Source of the DNA: Leptobrachium leishanense
Taxonomy: Eukaryota > Chordata > Amphibia > Anura > Megophryidae
DNA: 64,000 nt
Reading direction: 5' to 3'
Assembly: GCA_009667805.1 (NCBI GenBank)
Contig: CM019067.1
Coordinates: 246,547,721-246,611,720, forward strand
A program made the translations under genes and the position numbers. The notes beneath the pieces are model-generated. The model worked only from the letters and a program-made list of their open reading frames with translations, did not search any database and was not told the origin of the DNA. Shown piece by piece: positions 37,371 through 49,854 of the stretch. The number at the start of each line of letters is the position of its first letter. Within the stretch, counting starts at the first letter, position 1.

Positions 37371-37950
37371 CAGGGTTATTCAAAGAGAATCGAAAAGCCA
37401 CTGCACGTTCGGTGACTTTTCGTTCTCTTCAATTTGGTTCGATTCGGCGATCCCATTTAGGCAACTGCGGTGTATTCAGCAAGCACCACAGGGTCCCCGA
37501 ATTGCAGGGAAAACCTGCCGAAAACTCACCCCAAAATGAGGGCGAACGCACACCGAAACCCGCAAAAACATCTGGATTAACCCACCGGAAAAACCAGAGC
37601 AGGAGCCGATCACACACAGCGCAGCTGCCGGAAAAAGCAGACACCGCAGACGAATGCACATGAACAATGAACATTGAAGCCTGAATAAACCTGCCGAATT
37701 AAACCACTGAATGGCAGGGCATTTCGGGAACCTTTCACTGCTGGTTTGTGTTCTCTGAATAGGCTAAGCATTGCTTTTTTATGGGGATTTCACTGCCCTA
37801 GAACAGGCACCGAATGTGCAGGCAATTCGCCAGGATTTGTCGAATTGCCTGCTCTCTGGATAGCCGAATGGCCAAGAAAGGTAACCGAACGCTGATTTTC
37901 AGCATTCAGTTCCCTTTCAGCTGCCATTCGGAGCTCTTTGAATTACCCTG
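37371..37950. mobile_element. Harbinger-like MITE, family A, copy 6 (internally deleted)
   Basis: 580 bp, target duplication ATA on both sides (37368-37370, 37951-37953), orientation opposite to copy 1. The T-rich centre present in other copies is missing, joining the two outer modules near 37660. Confidence 0.9.
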
Positions 37951-37953
37951 ATA

Positions 37954-38712
37954 GTAAAGAGCAAGTGAAGTAAAGATACTGTGGGGGGGGGGGCAGTTTC
38001 CAACACGAAAAAAAAATCACAAAATAGATGCACTCTGTATATTGGGTCAAATATGTTCTCGTCTAAACAAAGAAGAGAAAATCAAAGTACAAGTAAGATA
38101 TCAGCAACATACAATAAACACAAAAAGGACATTTCCTTTTTTTTGGTGGTAGTGGCCCTTTAATTTTAGCATCTGCAGCTTCCCATTATTGGCAAAGTCA
38201 GAATAGGAGACAGAATATTCAGTGACATAATAATAAAAACATATAATAAGAGTTGTGTTAGGGATTTTTTTTTCTCTAAATTTAAAAATTGGAAACACAC
38301 TCCCATAATGTTTTTTTTTAAATCTTTTTTGTGACTAACCAGCCATAGCAGAGAATGACATTGAACCGGGTTAACTTTTTTCAACCAATTTTGTACCAGT
38401 TCCATGTAGCCGTGTGAGCTAGATGTATAAATATAGTTATAGTTCATAAATAATTTACCTTTATTCGACTGACTGCTCCACCAAGTGCTTTCTGATCATT
38501 TAATAGATGTTACTTTTGGCAGATGTCATTTTGTATTTACAAACATGTATTTCAAACACAGGATGACTGGCACATTTTTTCCAAATAAAGCCAAAAAAGA
38601 TTCACTTATACTGTAACAAGTTATATTGAAACAAATATAATACTTGTAAATACCCTATTAACCCCTTGGATTTCTCTCTCTTGCAGTAGTTTGTATGTAC
38701 ACAGCACATAAT
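37954..38712. other. No recognisable feature
   Basis: Unassigned AT-rich DNA with a G run near 37983. Confidence 0.4.
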
Positions 38713-39314
38713 CAGGGTTATTCAGAGAAAGGTGAAAATCAGGAGAATTGTCAGGAGAAGAGAACAATCTAGAGCAAGTAGCCGATTTGGAAAGTGAGAT
38801 AAGGCTGGGGTCAAACGAACGCATTATTCGCAGCGACAGTCAAAAAGTGCGTCCGAACGCATTGACGTATTTTTTCACGGAATGCGCGAAAACGGTCAGA
38901 CGACGCACATTTTCGTGCGTGATTTTTTTACAGATCGTCAATAAAACACTTTTTGCGTCTGGACGTTATGTATGCTGGACATTAGCAGCGTCTGACATCT
39001 CCTAATCACACACACACGCCGCAGCGCACTCTGTACATCAGTACTAGCGGTTCTGCGTTCTCGAAAAAATGCGTCTGTTTGCCGCTTCCGTTGCGCGGCC
39101 GTACTTTCGTGCGGCCGTACTTCGTATATTGGCCGTCATTGCCCGTCATTTGCTGCTACTGCGGCCATGATTAAGTGCGCCTAAACGCACGTTAAAAATG
39201 CGTTAGTCTGACCCCAGACTTAATGGGAGAATTTTTCTGGTTTGGCTATTTTGACGTGGAATTTTCACTTCTCCAATCATTCTTCTGGTTTTCACCTCTT
39301 TCTGAATAACCCTG
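38713..39314. mobile_element. Family C mini-MITE, copy 2, split by a family B MITE
   Basis: Left half (cagggttattcagagaaagg ... ggaaagtgagat) and right half (atgggagaatttttctgg ... cctctttctgaataaccctg) together equal the 182-bp copy at 7609. The split falls at gagata|atgggag, where other copies read straight through. Confidence 0.85.
38803..39220. mobile_element. Harbinger-like MITE, family B, copy 1
   Basis: 418 bp starting ggctggggtcaaacgaacgc, ending tctgaccccagact, with TAA on both sides (38800-38802, 39221-39223). CpG-rich interior with aaaatgcgt, acgtacttcgtat-like and tacgtcagtact phrases shared by all B copies. TAA target and short ends fit PIF/Harbinger. Confidence 0.85.
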
Positions 39315-39643
39315 TATGTTGCAGTTTTGCAACAGGAAAAGGGTGTCAGGAGGTTTTGGAACCAACCTTATACGCTGGTGGCCCAGGGAGCAATTGCCCA
39401 ATGTCACCCTTGCCAGCCCGACCCTTATTATTGCAAGTTCATGGTAGTTCTTCTTTTCAGAAAGCTGGCAATTTGCCAAATACTCGCGAAATGCCAACGA
39501 AATACGGTGCAGTTCGCCGCAATTCAGCGATCATCAGCAGCAGCAAAATTGTCCCATAGAGAAGTAATGGTTAAGCTATTCAGAGAACATCGAACTGCAC
39601 CAAAACGTCAGTGAAATGCCGTGATTCAGTTCGACAGGTTTAA

Positions 39644-40068
39644 GGCTAGGGTCAGACTGAGGCAGTGCGAACGCGCGTGCAGCCGCACATAATCACGGCC
39701 GTGCTAGCAGCAGATGCCGGGCAATGACGGCCAATATACGAAGTACGGTCGCACAAAAGTGCGGCCGCGCAACGCAGGCGGCAAACAAACGCATTTTTTC
39801 AGAACGTGAAACCACTAGTACTGACGTACAGAGTGCGCTGCGTCTGCTAGCGGCGTGTGTGCGTGATTAGGAGACGTCAGACGCTGCTAATGTCCGGCCA
39901 ACATAACGTCCAGACGCAAAAAGAGTTTTATTGATGATCCGTACAAAATCACGGATGAAACTGCGCATCGTATGACCGCTATTGCGTATTCCGTGAAAAA
40001 ATACGTCCATTCGTTCGAACGCACTTTTTCACGGACAACGCGAAAAATGCGTTAGTCTGACCCTAGCC
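39644..40068. mobile_element. Harbinger-like MITE, family B, copy 2
   Basis: 425 bp from ggctagggtcagactgaggc to tctgaccctagcc with TAA on both sides (39641-39643, 40069-40071). Orientation opposite to copy 1. Confidence 0.9.
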
Positions 40069-40124
40069 TAAACCGACGAATCCCATAGGATTCAATGTAA
40101 AAAAATATATATTTTTTTATTCCA

Positions 40125-40208
40125 CCGTTTATTCTTATTTATTTATTTTGGAATATTTTGATGATAATACATCAAAATATTCCAAAATAAATAAATAAGA
40201 ATAAACGG
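40125..40208. repeat. AT-rich hairpin, about 40-bp arms
   Basis: ccgtttattcttatttattt ... tttgatg pairs perfectly with catcaaa ... aataaacgg around a loop of a few bases. It lies within the diverged family A-like copy and could extrude as a cruciform. Confidence 0.85.
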
Positions 40209-40981
40209 TTGAATAAAAAAATTTGGATTTTTTTTTTTAAGCAAAATTTTTGATTCCCATTTTTTTTAAGGTTTTTTTAATTCTGCAACAGACCATTTTT
40301 TTTTATAGGTTCTTTTTTATTATTTTCATGCATTTTTATTGGTTTGAACGTTTTTGGTAGAATAGTAGAGTTCTGGTTTTTGGGTTTTGTTTCTGCAGCT
40401 TTCGTTGCTCTATAACTAACCCCTATTGTCTTTTTTGCAACTAATTGCGTGATATAATACAATATGAATCATAGTAGAATTCTTGATTCTTTTATCTGGG
40501 TAAGATAACTTGCTTCATTTCAAGCAACATCATTGACAATAATTGAGAATGCGGACTCGTGAACATCTTGTTCCTGGGTAGGGCTTTAGGTGGTGAGAAT
40601 GTTCCGATTCTTGTTTGGTATACAAGCAGGTATGCAGGTAATGCTGTTTGGTCTGGTCTGTTTTGGTATTACTCGTGATAATCCTGCCCTGACAGAAGCA
40701 GACTTTACCCCAAATGTGAGAATTTGTTTATTTGCAAATGAGTTTTGAGTCTCAGTTTGTGGGTCATTCGTGGGTGGATTTGACTAGATTTTCTTTAAAT
40801 GCAAACAAATATGTTGTGAGTTTCTGCTAGCAAGAAATTCTGTATGTACTTTTTAGTGTTTTCCAATCGGAGCTCCAATGTAGTAATTTTATACATTGCG
40901 TGAGATTTTAATACTTTCTGGCACTATATATATATATATAAATACAAAACAACACAATGTTGCACTCAACCTCAAAACTAA

Positions 40982-41836
40982 GGCTAAGGTCAGACGAAAG
41001 CAGTTTAAGGCTAGGGTCAGACTGAGGCAGTGCGAACGCGCGTTCTGGCGCACTTAATCACGGCCGTGCTAGCAGCAGATGCCGGGCAATGACGGCCAAT
41101 ATACGAAGTACGGTCGCACAAAAGTCCGGCTGCGCAACGCAAGTGGAAAATGAACGCATTTTTTCGAGAACGTTAAACCACTACTACTGACGTACAGAGT
41201 GCGCTGCGTCCGCTAGCGGCGTGTGGGCGTGATTAGGAGACGTCAGACGCTGCTAATGTCCGGCCAACATAACGTCCAGACACAAAAAGAGTTTTATTGA
41301 TGATCCGTACAAAATCACGGATGAAACTGCGCATAGTATGACCGCTATCGCGTATTCCGTGAAAAAATACGTCCATTCTTCGAACGCACATTTTCACGGA
41401 CAACGTGAAAAATGCGTTAGTCTGACCCTAGCCTTAACGTGCGTTTAGCCACACGAAATCACGGCCGTGCTAGCAGCAAATGACGTCCAATGCCGGGGAA
41501 CACACGAAGTATGGCCGCACGAAAGTTCGTCCGCGCAACGCAAGTGGTAAACGAACGCATTTTTTCGAGAACGTCAAACCGCTACTACTGACGTACAGAG
41601 TGCGCTGCGTCCGCATAGCGGCGTGTGTGTGTGATTAGGAGACGTCAGACACTGCTAATGTCCGGCTAACATAACGTCCAGACACAAAAAGTGTTTTATT
41701 GATGATCCGTACAAAATCACGGCCGAAAATGCGCATCGTATGACCGCTATCGCATATTCCGTGAAAAAATACGTCCATTCGTTCGAACGCACTTTTTCAC
41801 GGACAACGTGAAAAATCCGTTCGTCTGACCCTAGCC
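40982..41836. mobile_element. Harbinger-like MITE, family B, copy 3 (outer)
   Basis: Starts ggctaaggtcagacgaaagc and ends tctgaccctagcc, TAA on both sides (40979-40981, 41837-41839). The empty site at about 42258 reads aaaattaagcgag. Another family B copy is inserted after its first 27 bases. Confidence 0.85.
41009..41434. mobile_element. Harbinger-like MITE, family B, copy 4 (inserted in copy 3)
   Basis: About 425 bp, nearly the same as copy 2, with TTAA/TAA on both sides (41005-41008, 41435-41437). It is a family member inserted within a member of its own family. Confidence 0.85.
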
Positions 41837-42382
41837 TAAGCGGGTGCATCTAAGACATTAAATACTAAACACAAAGAAAGAGCACTCCATATTAATGACC
41901 ACCTTCTTCCATTATTTTCTGTGAAGAAGAAAAAAAAAGCACAGTTTTAAAAATATTCAAAAAACCTGACTGAGGTTATAAATGATGGGGATTCAGTTTA
42001 CAAAGTATGATCATAATTTGCTTAAGCCTGTCACAGTCGCCAATGAACCCCATCTTTGACAGGTCCTATCTAACTTGACCGAATCTGCACTTACAGGATC
42101 TACTCACCCTGGAGCTCCCCAGCTGGCTCTAGGCCTTATATAGGCTATCATGGTGGGGCACCTGTGAACAGGGAGGGGTGCACATCAAATGAGAGTTGTC
42201 AGCTCTCTATATATAAAATACAAAACAACAGAAGGTTGCACTCAACCTCAAAATTAAGCGAGTGCGTCTAAGACATTAAATGCAAAACACCAAGAAAGAG
42301 CACGCCATATTATTGACCACCTTCTACCATCATTTTCTGCGGCAAAAAAAAAAGCAGTTTTAAAAATATTCAAAAAATAAAT

Positions 42383-43777
42383 ATCATATCTAGACAGGGC
42401 TCAACAACCTTGACCCTCCAGATGTCATGGAACTACAAGGCGTGTACACATTTCAGTGTGAAATTAATCATTCCATAAGAAGTAGCTCATGAAAATTCTA
42501 CAAAAATAAATGGGTCTCCATTCTGGCCCTGCTTAGATAGCTGCTCACCCTTCTGTTTGATGTGGCCTTATCGTAGGGCGCTGCCCATTGTGATACATTT
42601 GTTACTGCCTTTGTCATGCCTCCTTTCTATTGTCAATGAATAACTGCCTTTTTCTTTTGTATCTTTTTATTTCTGTACCATGACTGATCCTATAAAAAAA
42701 CATTTAAAAAACAATTGTGGCTAATGTTTAAAGATGGCTGGATGTTCATCACAACACACTGGTCTCTTTAAAGGACCTTCATGAGAGGTTGAGTGGCATA
42801 GCTACTGTCAGGAACCTAGGTAGGCATTGTACCCCCTGCCATTGATCTTCAGCAGTACCACCAGATGCCAGTCGTACAGACCCTGGATTAATGGGGACCT
42901 CTACGTTTCATAAATAGTGCCTAGATTTAGCCATTTGTTAGTGTTACTGACATTATCTGACCACAGCTGGGAGATACTGTAGCAGCCACCAGGCACAGAA
43001 GAAGACAGAAAGTGTCCCATACAACCAGTCAAATTTCTATCCAGTATGCCGAATGGAGCCTGGTGTTGAAAATAAGCATCACCATCAACATACCGGTTTT
43101 TGCACCTTTCCGCTGTGTGTGCTTTGAAAAATACACTACATTTCTTGGCCATCTCTGCAAATCTCATACATTGTATTCAGGCCTGGACTGGCGATTGAGT
43201 GCAAAAAAATGTGTTGCTAGGTCCCCTGTCACATGTGTCTAAATGGGAACCTGAGTGGGCCCGAGTACACCTTTTGCAGGAGGTTTTCCTCAAAGATATA
43301 CCGTTAAATCCATGGACATAACTCTTATGGAGGTGGAAATTGTAGATGAGCTCACAGCTAAGGTAAAAGACCAGCGCCCAACCTTACATAAAATATGCCA
43401 ATTATGGGAGGATTACCTGCCACGTCAATGGCCCTGGCGGGTGGAGAGGTTTATATGTCTGTATGTGTATGCTTCCGTTGGCTATTTACTTGACCTAATT
43501 CATATGCAGTTTCTCCATTTATGTAAATGTTTTTGATACGCTGAAAAATAAAAATTTATAAAAAAAAACATGTTGCCGTATCTCCATAATATTAATAATA
43601 TTACCTCAGAACCTCACAAATATTACCGTCATTCCTTTTGTATCTTTTTTGTATCATTTCTTTTTGGTATATGCATGATTGGTCAGAAATTCTAATTTTG
43701 ATCGTATTTGTTCTTAAAAATTTCCATAAAGAAAATATTATTGACTAATAGAGTATTTTGCTTCTTTTTATTTTTAG
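42383..43777. other. No supported gene; one short relic
   Basis: 42395-42435 is the left end of a hAT-like relic (gggctcaacaaccttgaccc). The rest is unassigned. Confidence 0.4.
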
Positions 43778-43829
43778 TATCAAGTTGTTGGCTGTCCAGG
43801 AACTGTCTGACAGAGATGCACTGGAAAAG
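43778..43829 (+). CDS. Candidate coding exon of an unidentified host gene
   Basis: A 52-bp stretch sits between a strong acceptor (ttctttttatttttag) and a good donor (aaaag|gtaaca). In one frame it reads IKLLAVQELSDRDALEK with no stop, which looks like real coding sequence (charged, helical). I do not recognise the gene. There is no adjacent second exon in view, and this could be chance. A family C MITE begins 31 bp downstream. Confidence 0.4.
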
Positions 43830-43860
43830 GTAACATTTCTTTATATCTTATCAAAACGCT

Positions 43861-44046
43861 CAGAGGACTATTCACTAAAAGGTGAAACTCAGGAGAACTG
43901 GCAGGAGAAGAGAACAATCAAGACCAAATAGCCAAGTTGGAAAGTGAGATAAATGGGAGAATTTTATTCGGGTTTGGCTATTTTGACCTAGAATTTTCAC
44001 TTCTCCTCCCAATTCTACAGTGTTTCACCTTTAGTGAATAGACCTG
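43861..44046. mobile_element. Family C mini-MITE, copy 3
   Basis: 186-bp inverted repeat with the family interior (caggagaactggcaggagaa; aaatgggagaattttattcg). The ends are diverged (cagaggactattcac / gtgaatagacctg) and no target duplication is left. Confidence 0.75.
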
Positions 44047-44439
44047 TCAAAGTAAAAAATTGAGGACAAAAACTACATTTGACATCTGGGGCACCCTCTC
44101 CGATAATCTACCAGAGAAATAGTCCCTAACATTGAATTAATAATAAGAAATAACCAGTTCATGTTTTCATTAACTGAATCCTTCATTCTTTTCATTGCCA
44201 CTGTATTATATTAAGAATTAGCTAATGTATGGCCTGCAACATGTACCAAACATTTCAAAGTCGCCCTCGACTTCCAAATGGCTGAGCACCCCTGCTTTAC
44301 AGAATATTTGCTAGAATCAAAACCAGAGAGCTATGTTGGAAGACCCTGCTGTTCTCTAACTAAGCCATTAATAGCAGCGCCAATACAAAGTATAGGAGCC
44401 ATTAATAAGAGTCGATAATGCTGAATTACATGGGTCGGG

Positions 44440-44878
44440 TAGCATAAGGGCTCGAGCCATTGGCTTAACAGGCCCACCCCCAACTCTCATCTTCAGGACT
44501 TCTCCTGAGCTGCCCCCTTTCTATGGAACTCCCTCCCTGCAACATCAGACTCCCCATCTCTCTAGTCCTTCAAGAAGTCTCTAAAAACACATTACTTTAG
44601 AGAAGCCTATCGGCTCACTCCATAATCACCCACTGTACATTTCATGCACCATCTTCCCATTCAGCCCATACACTCTCCACTACCTCACATACTCGTCTAT
44701 TTACGTTCACCTACTGTGTCACCCCTCTCCTCTTAGATTGTAAGCTCTCAAGCAGGGTTCTCTCTACTACTGTTCTGTGCGTGTGTATTGCGTATGTATA
44801 TTTGTTATTCTGTCTCTCCCATTGTACAGCGCTACAGAACTTGTTGGCACTTTATAAATGCTTGTAACTTGACATTGG
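44440..44878 (+). mobile_element. LINE 3' end, L2/CR1-type
   Basis: Reads like the C-terminus of a LINE ORF2 (a WNSLP-like segment near 44521 and a SSFKK-like segment near 44565, now out of frame). It continues through ttagattgtaagctctcaag to tgtacagcgctacagaactt and gcactttataaatgctt, a 3' end typical of vertebrate L2-like elements. Strongly 5'-truncated. Confidence 0.7.
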
Positions 44879-45330
44879 GGCCCAAGAGTTTTAGTTGAGG
44901 TGTGGCAACTCGACTCCTAGCCAGTTTCTGCTTGCTGAGCAAATGTAAATGGGGCTAGTTGTGCTGTTTTTCAATGGAGATGATTGTCACATCCAGTCAC
45001 ATTTCACTTTGGCAATGAATATAACCAATGGTGAAAGACATGACCAAAATTCAAACTTCAGGGAATTGACCCCGTAGTTTTACAAATTAAATACAAATAA
45101 ATAGCTAAAAAATTTTAGTGGAATTTAAGGAATGTCCAAAATATTTCCAGCAAAACCCAAGCCAGGAATTTCTATAAACTTAACATGTCACTATCCAGCG
45201 GCTGAGTGCAGTTAGAGCTGTTTATTATATCATTCATAAAGACATATGAAGAATTGTAACCCTTGCCTTCCCTGCAGGTATTATTACATTGTATCCATTC
45301 GGTGTTTTGCCATTTTCTATTCATTTACTA
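44879..45330. other. No recognisable feature
   Basis: Unassigned DNA upstream of the second Tc1. Confidence 0.4.
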
Positions 45331-46949
<1,619 letters not shown>

Positions 46950-47048
46950 TACCTACAGGGCTGCTCTCCCACTCGACCCTGACCACGAGTATAGAGGCCA
47001 GCACAGACCTTTATTCCAATTGAAATGTTGGAAAAGAGAGAGGAGTAG

Positions 47049-48795
47049 GGGGCGGAGCTAACACTCAACGGGACCAGACGCATCTCCTGGTGCTCTCTGG
47101 CTCCGTAGCTGATTTTATGTGGATTCTGGACTCTCTCCCTAACTATTTTTGTGTCAAAGGTGGGTGGTGACCTCCTGGACCTGTACGGGTGCCCCGAATT
47201 GCAGTTGCCATTCTGTCTGGCTCAGGCTGGGGAAGTATCGAGGAGTGGGGCCTGGTGCAGTGGCTGGGAACTGGCAGCCATTTTGTAGGATTGCCTCTGA
47301 CTGAACTGCCTGGTGACTCCACGAGCGGACTTTCAACATTTACTATGGGTCGCAAGTCGGCGAAGAAAACCCCATTACCAGAGGACATCGGGCAGAGGGA
47401 CATCCGTGATGCACTGGGTGAGAATCGACGGAAACGGCAAGGTGAGCCCCCCGCATATCTGTCTCCCACGAGGAGCTCCTCAGAGGACGATGACCCATAT
47501 TGGTCTGAGGCCTCTGTGGCTGCACGGCGGTCGCCGCGACCGCCGGGGCAGGCGGGAGGGTCGGTGGCTGAGACAGGCGGCTCGAAGAAATTGGTGGCAC
47601 GTAGGCTTGAGGCGTCTTCTGTCCCTCCCGGGCAGGCCGATTTGCTGCGGGATCCTAGAGGGCCGCGAGCGGAGATGGGCCTTCTGTCCTTTACGCGGGA
47701 CGACGTCCGCCACTTGCTGGGAGAGGCTGTGGAAGAAATGAGGGCAGTATGGCGTGCCGATTTTGCGGTCTTAACTACTGACCTGAAGAAGGTTAAAGGA
47801 CGGCTGAAGGCTGTTGAAGTTCAGGTTGAGGAGACTGTGGCGACGCAGACCCTACTTCTGCCACAGGTGGAATCTTTGCAATCACAGGTTAAGATGCTTA
47901 CGGGAGCGGTGGAGGCGGCTGAAAACCGACATCGCCGACGAAACGTCCGTATCCGGGGGATCCCGGAGACGATTGCCGATGAAGCTTTGCTGCCGTATGT
48001 GAACAAATTTGTATCGCACGTGATGGGGACACCGAACAGGACTGTTTTTGGGAAGGCTTTCCGCCTGCGGAAAGCGGCTACGGCCCCGGTTGAATCCCCC
48101 CGCGATGTGTTAGCGGTGGCAGGACTTGAGGCCGATAAACGTTGTCTGATGTCGACCACTGCAGCTCGTGCCCCGATAGTTTTTGAGGACCTATCTTTGT
48201 CGTTATTCAATGATTTGCCTTTTGTTACACTGATTGCTCGGCGGCAATTTCGTGAAATCTCAGCTTTTCTGAGGGGCTGTGGGGTTCGATATAGATGGGG
48301 GGCGGTAGGATCCATGTATATAAACCATGACAACCTATCTCACCTGGTGTCCACCCCAACGGAAGCCTGGACACTGCTACGCTCCCTGGGCCTCTGTTCT
48401 GCCCCGGTGTCTCCCGGCCCGGTCCCCGGGGCTCCATCTTCTGCTTCGCTGGCCCCAGGTTAGGGTAGCACAACGGATGTACCCACTCGGTGTATTTGCC
48501 TTTGTGGATTTTTCTGTTTCCTCATTTCCCTTTTTTGTTTTTTTCTCTCTCATCCTCCCTCCCTACGGTTCACTGCGACTTAAATTTTTCTCTTTTTGTT
48601 TTATTTTTGGATACCCTATGCTGATTCTGAGCTTCCTAAGTGCCTTTTCAGAATATGCTGATCTCGTAGATGTTATATTTGTATGTTCTTGCTTTGACTT
48701 AGGTAGTTGACCCTGCGTGGTCCAATCTAATGGTTGATGTATGACATCTTTCTGTTTTTCAAAATAAAACTTTAAATATAAAAAAAAAAAAAAAA
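47049..48795 (+). mobile_element. ORF1-only L1-type retrotransposon (HAL1-like)
   Basis: A complete-looking element with a GC-rich 5' untranslated region (47049-47344), one L1-type ORF1 (47345-48463), a 3' untranslated region, AATAAA at 48763-48768 and a poly-A run (48780-48795). A 14-bp direct repeat agagagaggagtag lies on both sides (ending at 47048 and at 48810), the length typical of target-primed reverse transcription. There is no ORF2: neither endonuclease nor reverse transcriptase follows. This is the architecture called half-L1 (HAL1) in mammals. It would need an L1 enzyme in trans. Confidence 0.8.
47345..48463 (+). CDS. L1-type ORF1 protein
   Basis: 372 residues from the ATG at 47345 (MGRKSAKK). 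An in-frame ATG at 47189 would add 52 residues with no ORF1-like content, so I prefer the later start. Residues 1-110 are basic, serine- and proline-rich and probably disordered. About 117-196 form a coiled coil (heptads through VRHLLGEAVEEM, LTTDLKKVKGRLKAV, VESLQSQVKMLTGAVEAAE). An RRM starts at 197 with RRRNVRIRGIPE, the hallmark of L1 ORF1p. The C-terminal domain lies at about 277-345 (IVFEDLSLSLF, FREISAFLRGCGVRYRWG). ORF1p trimerises by its coiled coil, binds the element RNA and acts as a chaperone in retrotransposition particles. The frame is intact, and GC-rich relative to its surroundings. Confidence 0.88.
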   Translation: MGRKSAKKTPLPEDIGQRDIRDALGENRRKRQGEPPAYLSPTRSSSEDDDPYWSEASVAARRSPRPPGQAGGSVAETGGSKKLVARRLEASSVPPGQADLLRDPRGPRAEMGLLSFTRDDVRHLLGEAVEEMRAVWRADFAVLTTDLKKVKGRLKAVEVQVEETVATQTLLLPQVESLQSQVKMLTGAVEAAENRHRRRNVRIRGIPETIADEALLPYVNKFVSHVMGTPNRTVFGKAFRLRKAATAPVESPRDVLAVAGLEADKRCLMSTTAARAPIVFEDLSLSLFNDLPFVTLIARRQFREISAFLRGCGVRYRWGAVGSMYINHDNLSHLVSTPTEAWTLLRSLGLCSAPVSPGPVPGAPSSASLAPG

Positions 48796-48835
48796 GAGAG
48801 AGAGGAGTAGCGTTCATTTGATAGGAAAGTATTAA

Positions 48836-49133
48836 GGCTGGGTTCACACCTAAGCGTTTATTGACGCATGCAATACGCGTGTTTTTGGCGAGCGTATCAC
48901 GCAAACGTAAAAAATGTGCGACCGCGCATTGCAGTGCGTTCACGGCCATAGACTGCAGCGTGAACGTGCTGCAATACGCCCCAAAGAAGCTCCCGTACTT
49001 CTTTGGGCATTCCTGCGCGCTGTAAAACGCCAAGGTGTGAACGGGCCCCATAGGAAATCATGGGATTTCCGTGCTTGGGAGTTTTACAGCGCGCAGGAAC
49101 GTGCTGTAAAACGCCCCCAGGTGTGAACGGGGC
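48836..49133. mobile_element. TTAA-flanked MITE with GC-rich ends
   Basis: Starts ggctgggttcacacctaagc, ends caggtgtgaacggggc, flanked by TTAA (48832-48835, 49134-49137). Internal inverted blocks include gctgtaaaacgcc and tcctgcgcgct. It resembles family B in ends (ggctgggkyc) but has a different interior. TTAA could mean Kolobok; TAA within it could mean Harbinger. Confidence 0.7.
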
Positions 49134-49184
49134 TTAAAAGTCTGTACATTTTAGCACAGTTTATGTATAGTATTTAATCCACTA

Positions 49185-49335
49185 TAATAATTATTTTTAT
49201 ATAGCACCAACATTCAGCATTGCTGTACAAGATACTGTATGTGATACACTACGACAACCAATGTAGCTTAACTAGGATGACAGTACAGTGGGGGACCCTA
49301 TTCCTGAGGATATTTACAATCTGTACGGGATATAC
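49185..49335 (-). mobile_element. LINE 3' end, L2-type, minus strand
   Basis: atagcaccaacattcagcat followed by tgctgtacaa and later tttacaatctgta is the inverse of the L2-type tail seen at 44.8 kb. Worn and short. Confidence 0.6.
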
Positions 49336-49740
49336 TGTATATTTATATAGTGAGGTAGCTAAGTACATATCGTTGGGCTTGGATGTCTGACTGGGATCTG
49401 AATCTGCTGTCAATGGACATAGAGGCGAGACATGGTGATGAATTTGAACCTGTTTCTACTCAAATGTAAGGGTGAGACCTGCTTCTCTATGGTTGTAGAG
49501 GACAGACATTCTGGTCAGGTGTTCTGATTGGGATTAAAATGTGCTTCTCCCTGGTTTTAGAGCAGGGACATTGTCAGTACACGATATAGCTGATATTATG
49601 TGGTAGACTGGCATGCAGTGGGGTATTTTGGCCTAGGCCAACAAGGCCTAGGCCTAGGGCGGCACTTTCCAGGGGGCGGCGGCCCGCACTGGTGGCCCCA
49701 CCCCTAAAAAAAGTTTTTTTTATTTATTTTTTATTTTTGC

Positions 49741-49800
49741 AAAGTATTTTGCCAGGAAGGATACATTGAGATTTCACTAATTTTCAAGTATATCCTGGGT
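49741..49800 (-). mobile_element. LINE or SINE 3' tail fragment
   Basis: agtattttgccaggaaggat, then acattgagatttc and caagtatatcctgggt is the inverse of the tail shared by the LINE at 15.8 kb and the SINE at 9.2 kb. Only about 60 bp plus an A/T run remain. Confidence 0.75.
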
Positions 49801-49854
49801 AGGCAAGGCCTAGGCTTTCACTTTCCAGGGGGCAGCAAAAAACCTCACCACTAA

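Larger units (their letters stand above)
39456..40480. mobile_element. Diverged family A-like element, split by a family B MITE
   Basis: Phrases caatttgccaaat, aatgcc...gtgcagttcg, cccatagagaagtaatg, attcagagaaca and aatcccataggattcaatgt follow the family A order but are diverged. The B MITE interrupts it at gacaggttta|aaccgacgaa. Outer ends are not clear. Confidence 0.6.
40936..42382. repeat. Direct duplication of a 180-bp repeat, one copy interrupted
   Basis: The block from acaaaacaacac/g...ggttgcactcaacctcaaaa through taagcg...gcatctaagacattaaat to gttttaaaaatattcaaaaa occurs at 40936-41975 (split by family B MITEs) and intact at 42207-42382, about 230 bp apart. The intact copy is a direct empty site for the MITE insertion. 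Confidence 0.8.

Noticed and set aside
47189..47344. Upstream in-frame ATG extending ORF1 by 52 residues
   Set aside because: The extension lacks ORF1-like composition and lies in the GC-rich leader; MGRKSAKK is a more typical basic start.
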